Shown piece after piece: positions 1-6,928 of a stretch of 35,043 nt of DNA; position 1 is the first letter of the stretch, and every line of letters begins with the position of its first letter. Origin of the DNA: Halothiobacillus sp. (GTDB lineage: Bacteria; Pseudomonadota; Gammaproteobacteria; Halothiobacillales; Halothiobacillaceae); contig JADQCE010000010.1 of the NCBI GenBank assembly GCA_016278265.1, positions 1-35,043 on the forward strand, read 5' to 3'. The notes beneath the pieces were generated by a model. The model worked only from the letters and a program-made list of their open reading frames with translations, was not told where the DNA came from and searched no databases. Both the position numbers and the translations under genes were made by a program.

Positions 1-636
1 GGCCGGCGCCGCGGCGGGCTGCGACTGACCCCAGGCGGGGGTTGCGGGCTGCGCGGGCGCGGCGGCCGGCCGGGGCTTGTTCGAGGGCTGCGCGGGCACC
101 GTCTCGCCGGCCATCACCTGTCGCCACTCGGGCGCGGTGGGGAGCACGACATGGTCGAGCTTGTTGGCGTCCTTGTAGGCCGGGTTGCGGTTCGGCTCGA
201 TCTGGATCTTCGCGACGAAGGTGATTCCGTCGAGATCGGCGAGCCCGCGAAGAACCCGCTTCGCCTTGGCCTCTTCGCTCATGTCCTCGGGGTTCAGCCC
301 CAGCGCGCTGTCGATCATGGCCCGGAACTGGCTCTTGGAGATCTTCCAGCCGATCGACTGGCCCTGTTCGTCGAGCTTGCCGCCCTGCACGGTGAAGTTC
401 TGCCAGAACTTGCGCCGGGCATGCGGCCCCTCGGCCACCGTGAACTCGGCGTCGAGCATCAGCACGTCGCTGCCGGGCTGGTTCGAGGGCTTCAGGAGGC
501 CACGATCCACTTCGCTCGCCCCGTCCGTGCCGCCCTTGCGGATGGACATCGTCAGCTTGGCGAAGGTGCCGTCGGGGATCAGGTCGCCGGACTGCTGCGG
601 CGCCACGTCGTTCATGTCGAAGGTCATCTCGTTCAT
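1..636 (-). CDS. DUF669-like phage ssDNA-binding-type protein (partial, C-terminus off window)
   Basis: The frame is open from an ATG at 636 to the window edge (212 codons), so the C-terminus is missing. The ATG overlaps the stop of the upstream ATPase gene as ATGA. A second in-frame ATG at 627 is possible. The first ~160 residues look like a compact beta-rich domain (FWQNFTVQGG, WKISKSQFRAM, FVAKIQIEPNRN). A Pro/Ala/Gln-rich low-complexity tail follows, as in single-stranded-DNA-binding proteins. Phage proteins of the DUF669 type commonly sit next to RecA-like annealing ATPases, which is the arrangement here. The likely role is to coat ssDNA during phage replication or recombination in the cytoplasm. 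The family assignment is from memory and residue pattern; an unrelated phage early protein is possible. Confidence 0.6.
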   Translation of the reverse strand, partial: MNEMTFDMNDVAPQQSGDLIPDGTFAKLTMSIRKGGTDGASEVDRGLLKPSNQPGSDVLMLDAEFTVAEGPHARRKFWQNFTVQGGKLDEQGQSIGWKISKSQFRAMIDSALGLNPEDMSEEAKAKRVLRGLADLDGITFVAKIQIEPNRNPAYKDANKLDHVVLPTAPEWRQVMAGETVPAQPSNKPRPAAAPAQPATPAWGQSQPAAAPA

Positions 637-1481
637 CCTTTCGGTGCGTGGTTGATCTTGGAGAGGAGCGCGCTGAGATCGGCCGGCTCGGTCAGGTCCA
701 AGCGCCCCGAGCGGTCCTTCGCGGGCAGGCCCCAGGGATTGCCGGAGCGGCAGACGAGGCGGCGCGTCTCGCCCTTTTCGGGGTCGTGCCGCCAGGCGGT
801 CGCGCCGTCCGGTCCGGTCTCAGGGCTGAAGAGGCCGAGGGTCATCACCTGGTCGACGATGCCGGGCAGCTCGCGCGCGGCCTTGCCGCCCTCCATCTGC
901 GGCTGCCAGATCGTCCGGTTCATCTCGTCGGTGATCCGCTCGAGGATGCCGACGAAGATCACGGTGCGGCCGGGCGCGTGCTGGAGGTGCTTCAGGAGCC
1001 CGATCACCTCGCGGGCGAGCAGCCCGTAGGCGCCGCGGGTGTCCGGCTTACCCGTGCGCTCCGACATCGCCTCGGGCCGGGTCTTGGCCCAGGCCATCGC
1101 CTGGCGCGTCAGGTCGGTGATGCTGTCGACGAACACGATGCGCTTGGCGTCGAGCCGCGCGACGAGTTCCGGATGAAGCCCGCGGAGATGCGCGTGGTGC
1201 GCCTCCGAGAAATGCTCGTCGGGCTGCGCCGCCGGATTGGCCCCGCCGATCAGGCAGGCGATGTCCACGGCGTCGGCGAAGCGGCGGATCGGCAGGCTGT
1301 CGCCGCGCCAGTCCTGCACGGACTTCAGCCCGGCCTCGAGATCGAGGCAGACGGTCTCTTCGGCCGGCAGCGTCTTCAGGAGCGTGGTCTTGCCGGCGCC
1401 GCTCGGACCGAACAGCGCCATGGTGGTCTTGCCCTGCGCCTCGCGCAGCCGCTCGTCGGCGGTGACGATCCGGAGGCTCAT
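633..1481 (-). CDS. Sak4-like RecA-fold ATPase of phage recombination (AAA_24 type)
   Basis: This 282-residue protein starts at the ATG at 1481, which overlaps the previous stop (ATGA). A longer reading from 1685 only adds an Arg-rich out-of-character leader. The Walker A motif GPSGAGKT lies at residues 25-32 and a Walker B-like RIVFVDSIT at 114-122. The single RecA-fold domain and size match the Sak4/AAA_24 phage ATPases, which act with an SSB-like partner in single-strand annealing. The next gene downstream is such a partner candidate. Expected activity is ATP-dependent handling of ssDNA in phage replication. The P-loop assignment is firm; the specific Sak4 role is inferred from size and neighbour. 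Confidence 0.75.
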   Translation of the reverse strand: MSLRIVTADERLREAQGKTTMALFGPSGAGKTTLLKTLPAEETVCLDLEAGLKSVQDWRGDSLPIRRFADAVDIACLIGGANPAAQPDEHFSEAHHAHLRGLHPELVARLDAKRIVFVDSITDLTRQAMAWAKTRPEAMSERTGKPDTRGAYGLLAREVIGLLKHLQHAPGRTVIFVGILERITDEMNRTIWQPQMEGGKAARELPGIVDQVMTLGLFSPETGPDGATAWRHDPEKGETRRLVCRSGNPWGLPAKDRSGRLDLTEPADLSALLSKINHAPKG

Positions 1482-2014
1482 GCCGTACCTCCCTGTGGCA
1501 GGAGTTCGACCTTCAGCGTGCCGGTGCGCACGGTCCGCGCGGGCTCGAAGCCCTTGCGCCACGCCTCCGGCAGCGCCGCATATTTGCGCTCGGAGACCGA
1601 CAGGCGGGTGTCGATGAACTCGCCCGGATCGTCGCCGGCGGCGGCGATGTTGGCCGCGATCTGCGCCAGTTTTTCCTGATCCCATTCGACGCGCTTCGGC
1701 AGGTCGACGACCACCGTGAAATCGCCGTCATCGAAGCGGATCGTGCCGGTGTCCTTGCCCCGGGCCTGCCGCTCCTCGGCGGCGCGGGTGGCGTAGCGGA
1801 CCGTCAGGGCGCCATCGAGTTTGGCCTTGGCCGCCTTGGCGCGCTTCAGCGCCTCCTCGGTCTCGCGCTGCAGGATAGCGAGCAGTTCGACCGGCAGCTG
1901 CGCGAGTTCGGCATCGGGAATGCCCGGCAGGTCGTCGGGCGTGGGGGTGTTCTGCGGAAAGGGCATGAAGGGATCTCCGTGATCGGCGAATGGGGTCTGG
2001 ATGGGGAAGGTCAC
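1478..2014 (-). CDS. Prophage protein of unknown function, 178 aa
   Basis: It overlaps both neighbours by four bases (ATGA at 2011-2014 and at 1478-1481), so it is translated within the same early operon. An in-frame ATG 16 codons in could be the true start. Residues ~40-75 form a charged Ala/Lys/Glu helix, probably a coiled coil (LAILQRETEEALKRAKAAKA). The middle carries a short beta-like stretch ending VVVDLPKRVEW. The C-terminal third (RKYAALPEAWRKGFEPARTV) recalls small conserved proteins of Rhodobacterales prophages that sit beside Sak4-like ATPases. No catalytic motif is visible and I assign no function. Operon position suggests a role in phage DNA metabolism. Confidence 0.7.
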   Translation of the reverse strand: MTFPIQTPFADHGDPFMPFPQNTPTPDDLPGIPDAELAQLPVELLAILQRETEEALKRAKAAKAKLDGALTVRYATRAAEERQARGKDTGTIRFDDGDFTVVVDLPKRVEWDQEKLAQIAANIAAAGDDPGEFIDTRLSVSERKYAALPEAWRKGFEPARTVRTGTLKVELLPQGGTA

Positions 2015-2361
2015 GCCGCCTGCTCCTCGAGCAGCAGCGCCGACAGCGAGGCGGCGGCGTGCTTGGGTTTCGGACGCGCGACGGCGATGTAGGCGAAGCG
2101 GTCGGGGCCCACGCGCTCCTGCACGAGGTGGACGAGGCCCTGCTCGGCAGCCCAGAAGGCGCGGCTTGCCAGCCTCGCCAGTTCGGCACGCCGCGACTCC
2201 GGCAGATGCGAGAACACCGGAAAGGTATCGAGCACGAGGAAACCGCGGTGATATTCCAGCCGGTCGCCCGGCGCGGCCTGCGCCACCCAGGCGCAGAACT
2301 CGATTTCCGTCAGCGGGCGGCTGGCCCGGACGGTGATGAAGGGGGTGTTGCCCATGAACAT
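2011..2361 (-). CDS. Prophage protein of unknown function, 116 aa
   Basis: This is a 116-residue ORF preceded on the minus strand by a strong AAAGGAGGAG ribosome-binding site, which supports the start at 2361 (or the second Met two codons in). Its stop overlaps the start of the 178-aa gene. The sequence is mixed alpha/beta with a W/F-rich centre (FCAWVAQAAPGDRLEYHRGF) and a short Ala-rich tail. Small proteins of this kind are frequent in early operons of alphaproteobacterial prophages. No motif identifies an activity. Codon use and high GC fit the neighbouring phage genes. Confidence 0.7.
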   Translation of the reverse strand: MFMGNTPFITVRASRPLTEIEFCAWVAQAAPGDRLEYHRGFLVLDTFPVFSHLPESRRAELARLASRAFWAAEQGLVHLVQERVGPDRFAYIAVARPKPKHAAASLSALLLEEQAA

Positions 2362-2379
2362 GATCTCCTCCTTTTGCCT

Positions 2380-2640
2380 CTACTCACGCCGCAGCGAGAT
2401 CGTCCCAGGAGGGACTGCAGTGGCCCCCGGTGTGCCAGTCGTAGCCTCGTTCCGAGCACCTCGGTGGTCGGCACCCGCGTCGGCATAAATCGCCACGAGC
2501 GGGGTTCCGTCCTGATGACACCCGGCAGTCTCGATCCGATACGCACGCTGGTTCCTGAGAACCTCCGGCAGTTCCCAGCGGCGGTAGAGGCCGGGGATGC
2601 GCTTGAGTTTTGCGGATAATGGGTCGGCTTTGCTGATCAT
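2380..2640 (-). CDS. Prophage protein of unknown function, 86 aa
   Basis: The reading frame from the ATG at 2640 gives a basic 86-residue protein (MISKADPLSAKLKRIPGL start, then RRWELPEVLRNQRAYRIETA). An overlapping frame (2384-2728) is longer, but its composition is typical of a shadow (runs of Pro, Ser, Arg). The start overlaps the stop of the 27-codon ORF upstream as ATGA, which suggests coupled translation. No known domain is recognised. The RRWELP...RIETAG centre could be a small nucleic-acid-binding fold, but that is a guess. Confidence 0.55.
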   Translation of the reverse strand: MISKADPLSAKLKRIPGLYRRWELPEVLRNQRAYRIETAGCHQDGTPLVAIYADAGADHRGARNEATTGTPGATAVPPGTISLRRE

Positions 2641-2720
2641 GTGAGGCGACTTTCGGTTCGACTGGGGCGCTCGGTGGCATCTGAATGGAAAAAGCCACCG
2701 CAGCGCAGGCAACGGGACAT
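2637..2720 (-). CDS. Tiny CxxC protein, 27 aa
   Basis: A 27-codon ORF fills the gap between the sigma-like gene and the 86-aa gene. It starts 4 nt after the sigma-like stop and its TGA overlaps the next ATG. The peptide begins MSRCLRCGGFFH, a single CxxC knuckle followed by Gly-Gly and His that could bind one zinc. There is no separate Shine-Dalgarno, so reinitiation from the upstream gene would be required. The tight junctions on both sides are the main support. It could be chance. Confidence 0.42.
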   Translation of the reverse strand: MSRCLRCGGFFHSDATERPSRTESRLT

Positions 2721-2724
2721 CGGG

Positions 2725-3435
2725 TCATGGGGTTTCTTGCAGGGCGTCGCGCAGGCGGCGGGTGGCGCGCTGAAATCGCTTGCGCGCGGCCGCCTCGGAA
2801 AGGCCGAGCGCGGCGCCCGCCTCGGCCTGGGTCTGTCCTTCCCAGGTGACGGCCAGAACCAGCCCCGCATCGCGTCCGACCAGAGCCTCGACCTCGCGTG
2901 CGACATTCGCCTCGCAGCGGTGATGCTCGTCAAAAACCGTGTTATCGGGATCGATGGCTGCATCCTGCTTGTGCAGTTCTGCCTCGCGCCGCAGCGCACG
3001 ACCCAAATCACGCTCGACGTTACGCAGCAGCGTGGCCGCGACCCGATTGACCCGTGTCAGGTCCATCCCGCCGATCACATTGCACGTGACGGCCATCACC
3101 TCCGCCGCGATGTCTTCGGCAGGGCGTTTCCAACGCCAGATCAAGCGCCGCCGCACGGCATCCAGTCCCGGCCAGAGCGCGAGCAGCAAAAGAGTTTGTG
3201 CGCATTCGGCGGTTTCGGGGGCCGCTTGCGCGGCCACAATGAGCGCAGACAGAACGTCGTTCTTGCGTTCCGGCGCGTCACGACCGCGATGCAGGTATTC
3301 CAGAACGGCAGCCGAATCGGCAAACCTCTGCAATGCCGGCTGTTCGCTTCTGAGGGTTTCCAGATCGCGCTGGAAGCGAAGGGTTGAAGAGGACTGCATG
3401 AGGTGTTCACGAATCTCGTGCCATGCGAAGGGCAT
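2725..3435 (-). CDS. Sigma-70-family-like RNA polymerase sigma factor
   Basis: This 236-residue protein has a C-terminal helix-turn-helix at ~201-225 (GQTQAEAGAALGLSEAAARK, then RFQRATRRLRDAL). That matches sigma region 4 of ECF-type factors, including the typical 'Q-E-A-A-LG-S-AR' spacing. Residues ~80-155 are helical and Leu/Arg-rich and could form region 2, but they are diverged. The start at 3435 has a weak AGGCG upstream; an in-frame Met at 3399 is an alternative. It lies in the prophage early operon between a zinc-ribbon gene and the small genes. A sigma-like regulator here could direct RNA polymerase to phage promoters. A diverged sigma-like HTH protein without sigma activity is the alternative. 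Confidence 0.65.
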   Translation of the reverse strand: MPFAWHEIREHLMQSSSTLRFQRDLETLRSEQPALQRFADSAAVLEYLHRGRDAPERKNDVLSALIVAAQAAPETAECAQTLLLLALWPGLDAVRRRLIWRWKRPAEDIAAEVMAVTCNVIGGMDLTRVNRVAATLLRNVERDLGRALRREAELHKQDAAIDPDNTVFDEHHRCEANVAREVEALVGRDAGLVLAVTWEGQTQAEAGAALGLSEAAARKRFQRATRRLRDALQETP

Positions 3436-3534
3436 CGAACGCCTGCCTTTCGGCCAGGCGTCGGGCGCCTTCTCGTGGCCAGGTCAGGACGTCGCGCGTC
3501 TCTGTGGTTTCAGGGGGATGTGTGGATACGCGCG

Positions 3535-3783
3535 TCAGAGGGCGGCCGCGGTTGCGTGGTTCAGCGTGCCGCAACCGCGGCAGGTGGCCTGAACCGGGAA
3601 GCCCACGAAATACTCGTGCGCCCGCGCAAAACGCAGGTGCATGCGGTCGCCGCGGCAGACGCCGAGCAGCTTGTCACAGCGTGTGCAGCGCCATTCCTTG
3701 CCCGAATTGTCGGTGGTTTTGAGTCGCGCGACCCTCGGACGGGTGGTTGAGGCTGTGTGGCGAGAAAGGACCGAAGTCGGCAT
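3535..3783 (-). CDS. Com-like zinc-ribbon regulator
   Basis: An 82-residue protein with two CxxC knuckles, C33-x-x-C36 followed by DKLL and C68-x-x-C71 followed by TLNH. The CxxCxKLL...CxxCxxxN pattern resembles the zinc-finger Com protein of phage Mu, a translational activator of the mom modification gene. A CAGGAGC Shine-Dalgarno lies 8 nt before the ATG at 3783. The N-terminal ~28 residues are basic and probably disordered. It lies 99 bp upstream of the sigma-like gene, with three phased repeats just upstream. No mom-like acetyltransferase is seen in the window, so the target is unknown. A generic zinc ribbon is the fallback assignment. Confidence 0.6.
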   Translation of the reverse strand: MPTSVLSRHTASTTRPRVARLKTTDNSGKEWRCTRCDKLLGVCRGDRMHLRFARAHEYFVGFPVQATCRGCGTLNHATAAAL

Positions 3784-3830
3784 TGAAAATGCTCCTGTGT
3801 CGAGTGGAGCCCTTTCAATAATCAGCCGTT

Positions 3831-3873
3831 TGTCAGACCGTCTCTCATCGCATGTTAGACCGTTGTCAGACCG
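3831..3873. repeat. Three phased direct repeats TGTYAGACCG (candidate operator)
   Basis: TGTCAGACCG occurs at 3831-3840 and 3864-3873 and TGTTAGACCG at 3853-3862. Start-to-start spacings are 22 and 11 bp, two turns and one turn of B-DNA, so all copies face the same side of the helix. They lie 48-90 bp upstream of the Com-like gene start, and the last copy overlaps the stop codon of the 742-aa gene. This fits a cooperative repressor or activator site for the downstream early genes. The binding protein is unknown. Confidence 0.5.
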
Positions 3874-6094
3874 CAGCCTCGGGCGACGCCTGGGCGGTCA
3901 CCAGCCGCCAGTAGCCGCGTTTCTCGCCCTTCGCGATATAAACGTCTCGTATGCTCCCCCACGTCTTCGGGCGAAACGCTTGTTGCGGACTGCGCGAGCC
4001 GAGCCCGTCCATCAGTTGTTTCACCTGAACGTCCGGGCTACCCGCCTTCTGGGCAGCCACAAGACGCTCGAAGATCGTGATCTGGTCCGCGCCCGTGAGG
4101 TTCAGCGGATCCTTTCCGGGCACATGCAGCATCCCCGACTGCTTGCCAGAGCGCAGCACTTGCGGCGTCGCGCCGCCGCGCGCGAGCGCGAAGTTGCTGC
4201 GGAATGCCAGCTCGAGGCCGTCACGCGAGACCACGAGCTCCTCCTCTGCCGGCGCGATGTTCGACAATAACGGCACCACGACGCTCGGCCCGAGATGGGA
4301 TGGCATTACCTCACTGGCCGCCAGCACGATGCCGACGCCGGCCTGGTTGCGCGCGCGCAGCGCCAGGTCCAGCCGTTCGACGGTCTTCAGGTCGTTCAGC
4401 CGCCGCGCGAAAAAGAGCGGAACCTCGGCGCCGCCGATCTCCATAGCACCGAGCAGGGTGAGATCCTGATCGAGCACCTGCTGCGACCCTCGCCTCGTCA
4501 ACAGCGGCTTGAGCAGCCGCAGGATGGTCTCGTGCAGCCAATCCGCGTTGAGCGCGTACTTGTCGAGATCCGCCGCAGGAACTTCGCCGGCATCCTCGCC
4601 GAAAGGCCCCACGGTGTGTACCATCCCCGTCTTCTCGGACGGTCTCACGGCCCCTTCGCCATCGATGTCGCCATCCTCGATCAACACGATGTCCTGACGG
4701 TCGCGGCGCTCTAGCAGCCCGCCTTCGATCAATTGTTGGGGGTCGAGACCGAGTTCACCCAGGTACTGCCCCGTGACCTCGTCCTCGACGCGATCGTGCA
4801 GCTTTACCAACTCGACGAACATCGTCCGCAGGTTTGCGGGATCGATCTGCCGAAAGGGGTTGAGAATGCCCCATTCCTGGAGCAGGGCGAACCCGAGGCT
4901 TCGCTCGTCGGGATCCTTGTGGCTCTGGAGATTGCAGCTCTTCGTGCCTGAGATTGTGATGTTGAGGGTTCGCTCGGTCGCATCGCCAGCGCGGCTGTAG
5001 ACCACCGCGATGCCGATCCGGCTGAAGCGCTCGGCACGCCGGAAAACGTTGCGCGCGCCGAGATACCGGTCGGCGACCTTCTCGATGTCGTCGTCGATGG
5101 TGACCTTCAGAAGCAGTTTTCGGCGCCAGTGGCCGAGGCGCACCTCCGCTTCGAGAACGCGGGCGCAACTGATGTCGTAGCCTTCGATGGCGGGGCGTTC
5201 GAGCGCCAGCGAGGACCGGAACCGCGTGAGGTTGTACCGCTTCCAGGTCAGCGGCTTCTGGGAGATGTCGTGGTTGAGCGTGACCTCGGCGAAGGTGTCG
5301 CTGACCTGTTGGCGAACCAGCGGGCTGTCCGCGCAGACCTCGATCTGCCGCAGCGACGGCGTGTAGATCAGGGTCGCTTCGTTCGGCGGCCGATAATAGA
5401 TCGCCGCGCGCCGGCCGTCGTCGCGATGGTTATAGACGCTGGAGAGCGGCCCGCCATGCCGCACGATCAGCATGATCGATGCGGGGTGCGCATCGGTCGA
5501 CGGCAGGTCGAGCGCGCGGACCGTGCAGGAGATCGCCGGCTTCAACTCGAGAACCGCCTTGATCCTCATCGCCAGCGCCAGTTCGTCGATGGACGCAGCG
5601 TCGATGGGAACCGCATTCTCCAGGTCGACCTCGAAGGCGTCATAGAGTTTGCGGTGATCGCGGAATTGCCGGGCGAAATGGAAGCTCTCCGCGTCCTCGA
5701 AAGTCGCGCGCGCGTTCAGAAACGCCCATATGCTCCTGCAGAGCGGGTCAGGCTGCTCGTCGAATTCCTGCCCTCTTTCGTGATCCAGCTTCTGGGCCAC
5801 GATGGTCTCGAGCGACGTGATGCCCTTTCCGGTTGCGAGAGCCCGAATGCGGCGCGACCGGGTTTCGACCGGACGGAGCTCGTCAACGTCGAACTCGGCC
5901 AGCATTTCGATGAGTTGCCCCCGAAAGGCATCGACAGCGTCATCGTCGTCGAGATCCGGGATGTGCTCCGGCAGTTCGAATTCGGGTTCGTTGTCACCGT
6001 CCCGAACCGCAAGTGCTGCGCGAAGCAGATCGATCCGTGCATCTTCAATCAGACCAAGTGCTTCAGGACCCAAAGGAAAAGATCTGCGCGGCAT
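3866..6094 (-). CDS. Unrecognised 742-aa protein at the prophage/cargo border
   Basis: A long, well-formed minus-strand gene with GAGGTG six bases before its ATG. I recognise no family. The N-terminal ~90 residues are very acidic (residues 35-60 rich in D/E). The middle (residues ~180-450) looks like a large alpha/beta region with many beta strands, e.g. ASIMLIVRHGG and AAIYYRPPNEATLIYT. The last ~70 residues (TGADQITIFERLVAAQKAG onward, ending KRGYWRLVTA) have the look of a winged-helix or phage regulatory DNA-binding domain. There are no transmembrane segments, Walker motifs or obvious nuclease motifs. It is the first minus-strand gene before the plus-strand cargo and may have its own promoter. 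Its role is open: phage regulator or accessory (defence-type) protein. Confidence 0.75.
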   Translation of the reverse strand: MPRRSFPLGPEALGLIEDARIDLLRAALAVRDGDNEPEFELPEHIPDLDDDDAVDAFRGQLIEMLAEFDVDELRPVETRSRRIRALATGKGITSLETIVAQKLDHERGQEFDEQPDPLCRSIWAFLNARATFEDAESFHFARQFRDHRKLYDAFEVDLENAVPIDAASIDELALAMRIKAVLELKPAISCTVRALDLPSTDAHPASIMLIVRHGGPLSSVYNHRDDGRRAAIYYRPPNEATLIYTPSLRQIEVCADSPLVRQQVSDTFAEVTLNHDISQKPLTWKRYNLTRFRSSLALERPAIEGYDISCARVLEAEVRLGHWRRKLLLKVTIDDDIEKVADRYLGARNVFRRAERFSRIGIAVVYSRAGDATERTLNITISGTKSCNLQSHKDPDERSLGFALLQEWGILNPFRQIDPANLRTMFVELVKLHDRVEDEVTGQYLGELGLDPQQLIEGGLLERRDRQDIVLIEDGDIDGEGAVRPSEKTGMVHTVGPFGEDAGEVPAADLDKYALNADWLHETILRLLKPLLTRRGSQQVLDQDLTLLGAMEIGGAEVPLFFARRLNDLKTVERLDLALRARNQAGVGIVLAASEVMPSHLGPSVVVPLLSNIAPAEEELVVSRDGLELAFRSNFALARGGATPQVLRSGKQSGMLHVPGKDPLNLTGADQITIFERLVAAQKAGSPDVQVKQLMDGLGSRSPQQAFRPKTWGSIRDVYIAKGEKRGYWRLVTAQASPEAAV

Positions 6095-6254
6095 CGATAC
6101 ACCTCAATCAAAGGCGGCTTGTTAAGGACTCAACCTTAGATAGTTGCGGAGTCGCCATTTGCGCGCAAGCAGTTTTTGTTCTCAATATGTTCGCCGCGAT
6201 ATTTCGGATGTCCCAAGGCGGCTTCACGGGTGGCTTTTGGCCTGTGAGGAAACA

Positions 6255-6479
6255 ATGTACCCGGCCGCACACGACATGAAACGCCCCAATCCCCTCCCAC
6301 CCGACCATATGACACCCGCCGAACGCCGCGCAGAACTTTGCGATCTGCTGGCGCTCGGACTGGTGCGCCTACGGCAGCGCGAGAGCGGCGACCATTCTGA
6401 CGATACGGGAGAAATTCGCCTACACTCTCCGGCGCGCGCATGCCGTCATGCAACTCCAACGCATAGGAGAACAGCATGA
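6255..6479 (+). CDS. Small conserved protein upstream of DUF2924/recombinase, 74 aa
   Basis: The start at 6255 has a GAGG seven bases upstream; an internal Met at 6276 is an alternative. The protein contains MTPAERRAELCDLLALGLVR, a helix-rich segment that recurs in small ORFs preceding DUF2924 genes in alphaproteobacteria. Its C-terminal part (ESGDHSD...GEIRLHSP) is polar. The TGA overlaps the ATG of the DUF2924 gene, so the two are translationally coupled. It is the first gene of a four-gene overlapping unit. The function is unknown; the family link is from memory of recurring gene neighbourhoods. Confidence 0.6.
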   Translation: MYPAAHDMKRPNPLPPDHMTPAERRAELCDLLALGLVRLRQRESGDHSDDTGEIRLHSPARACRHATPTHRRTA

Positions 6480-6928
6480 CGACCCACGATCCCATCCCCG
6501 CGCGCCTGGCAGCGCTGAAGACCACCCCGACGCCGGAGCTGAAGGCGCAGTGGCGCGAGTTGTTCGACAGCGAGCCGCCGCCATTCAACCGGCGCTACCT
6601 GGAGAGCCGGCTCGCCTACCGCATCCAGGAACTCGCCTATGGTGGGCTGAAGCCAGAGACGATCCGGCGGCTGGAGCGGCTGGGCGAAGAACTCGACGGA
6701 GGCGACCGGAAGAAGAGCCGGATCCGCGCTGACCTGACGCCCATCGCTGGCACCCGCCTGATCCGCGAGTGGCAGGGCGTGGAGCACGTCGTCACCGTCA
6801 CCGCGGACGGCTTCGAATGGCAGGGGCGGCCCTACAAGTCGCTGTCCGCTATCGCCCGCGCCATCACCGGCACACGCTGGAACGGCTGGGTGTTCTTCGG
6901 GCTCAAGAACCGGAGGGCGCGGACATGA
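6476..6928 (+). CDS. DUF2924 protein
   Basis: A 150-residue protein with the characteristic DUF2924 segments: an N-terminal helical part with WRELFDSEPPPFNRRYLESR followed by LAYRIQELAYGGL, then a C-terminal beta-rich module (REWQGVEHVVTVTADGFEWQ, YKSLSAIARAITGTRWNGW). Genes of this family almost always sit directly before a serine recombinase in alphaproteobacteria, as here (ATGA overlap at 6925). The C-terminal RYxSLSxIAxxITGxxWNGxxFF-like module resembles DNA-binding modules found in other phage proteins, so a recombination-directionality or DNA-binding accessory role is plausible but unproven. Confidence 0.88.
   Translation: MTTHDPIPARLAALKTTPTPELKAQWRELFDSEPPPFNRRYLESRLAYRIQELAYGGLKPETIRRLERLGEELDGGDRKKSRIRADLTPIAGTRLIREWQGVEHVVTVTADGFEWQGRPYKSLSAIARAITGTRWNGWVFFGLKNRRART

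Noticed and set aside
151-1029. Long plus-strand ORF over the phage replication genes
   Set aside because: It is the reverse shadow of the DUF669-like and Sak4-like genes; high GC keeps such frames open, and the minus-strand products show real motifs and ATGA couplings.
2384-2728. 114-aa minus-strand frame beginning at the sigma-like stop
   Set aside because: It also overlaps the sigma-like stop as ATGA, but the Pro/Ser/Arg-rich composition looks like a shadow of the 86-aa frame, which reads as a more natural protein.
5129-6139. Plus-strand ORF over the 742-aa gene
   Set aside because: No recognisable domain, no ribosome site, and it mirrors the minus-strand gene.
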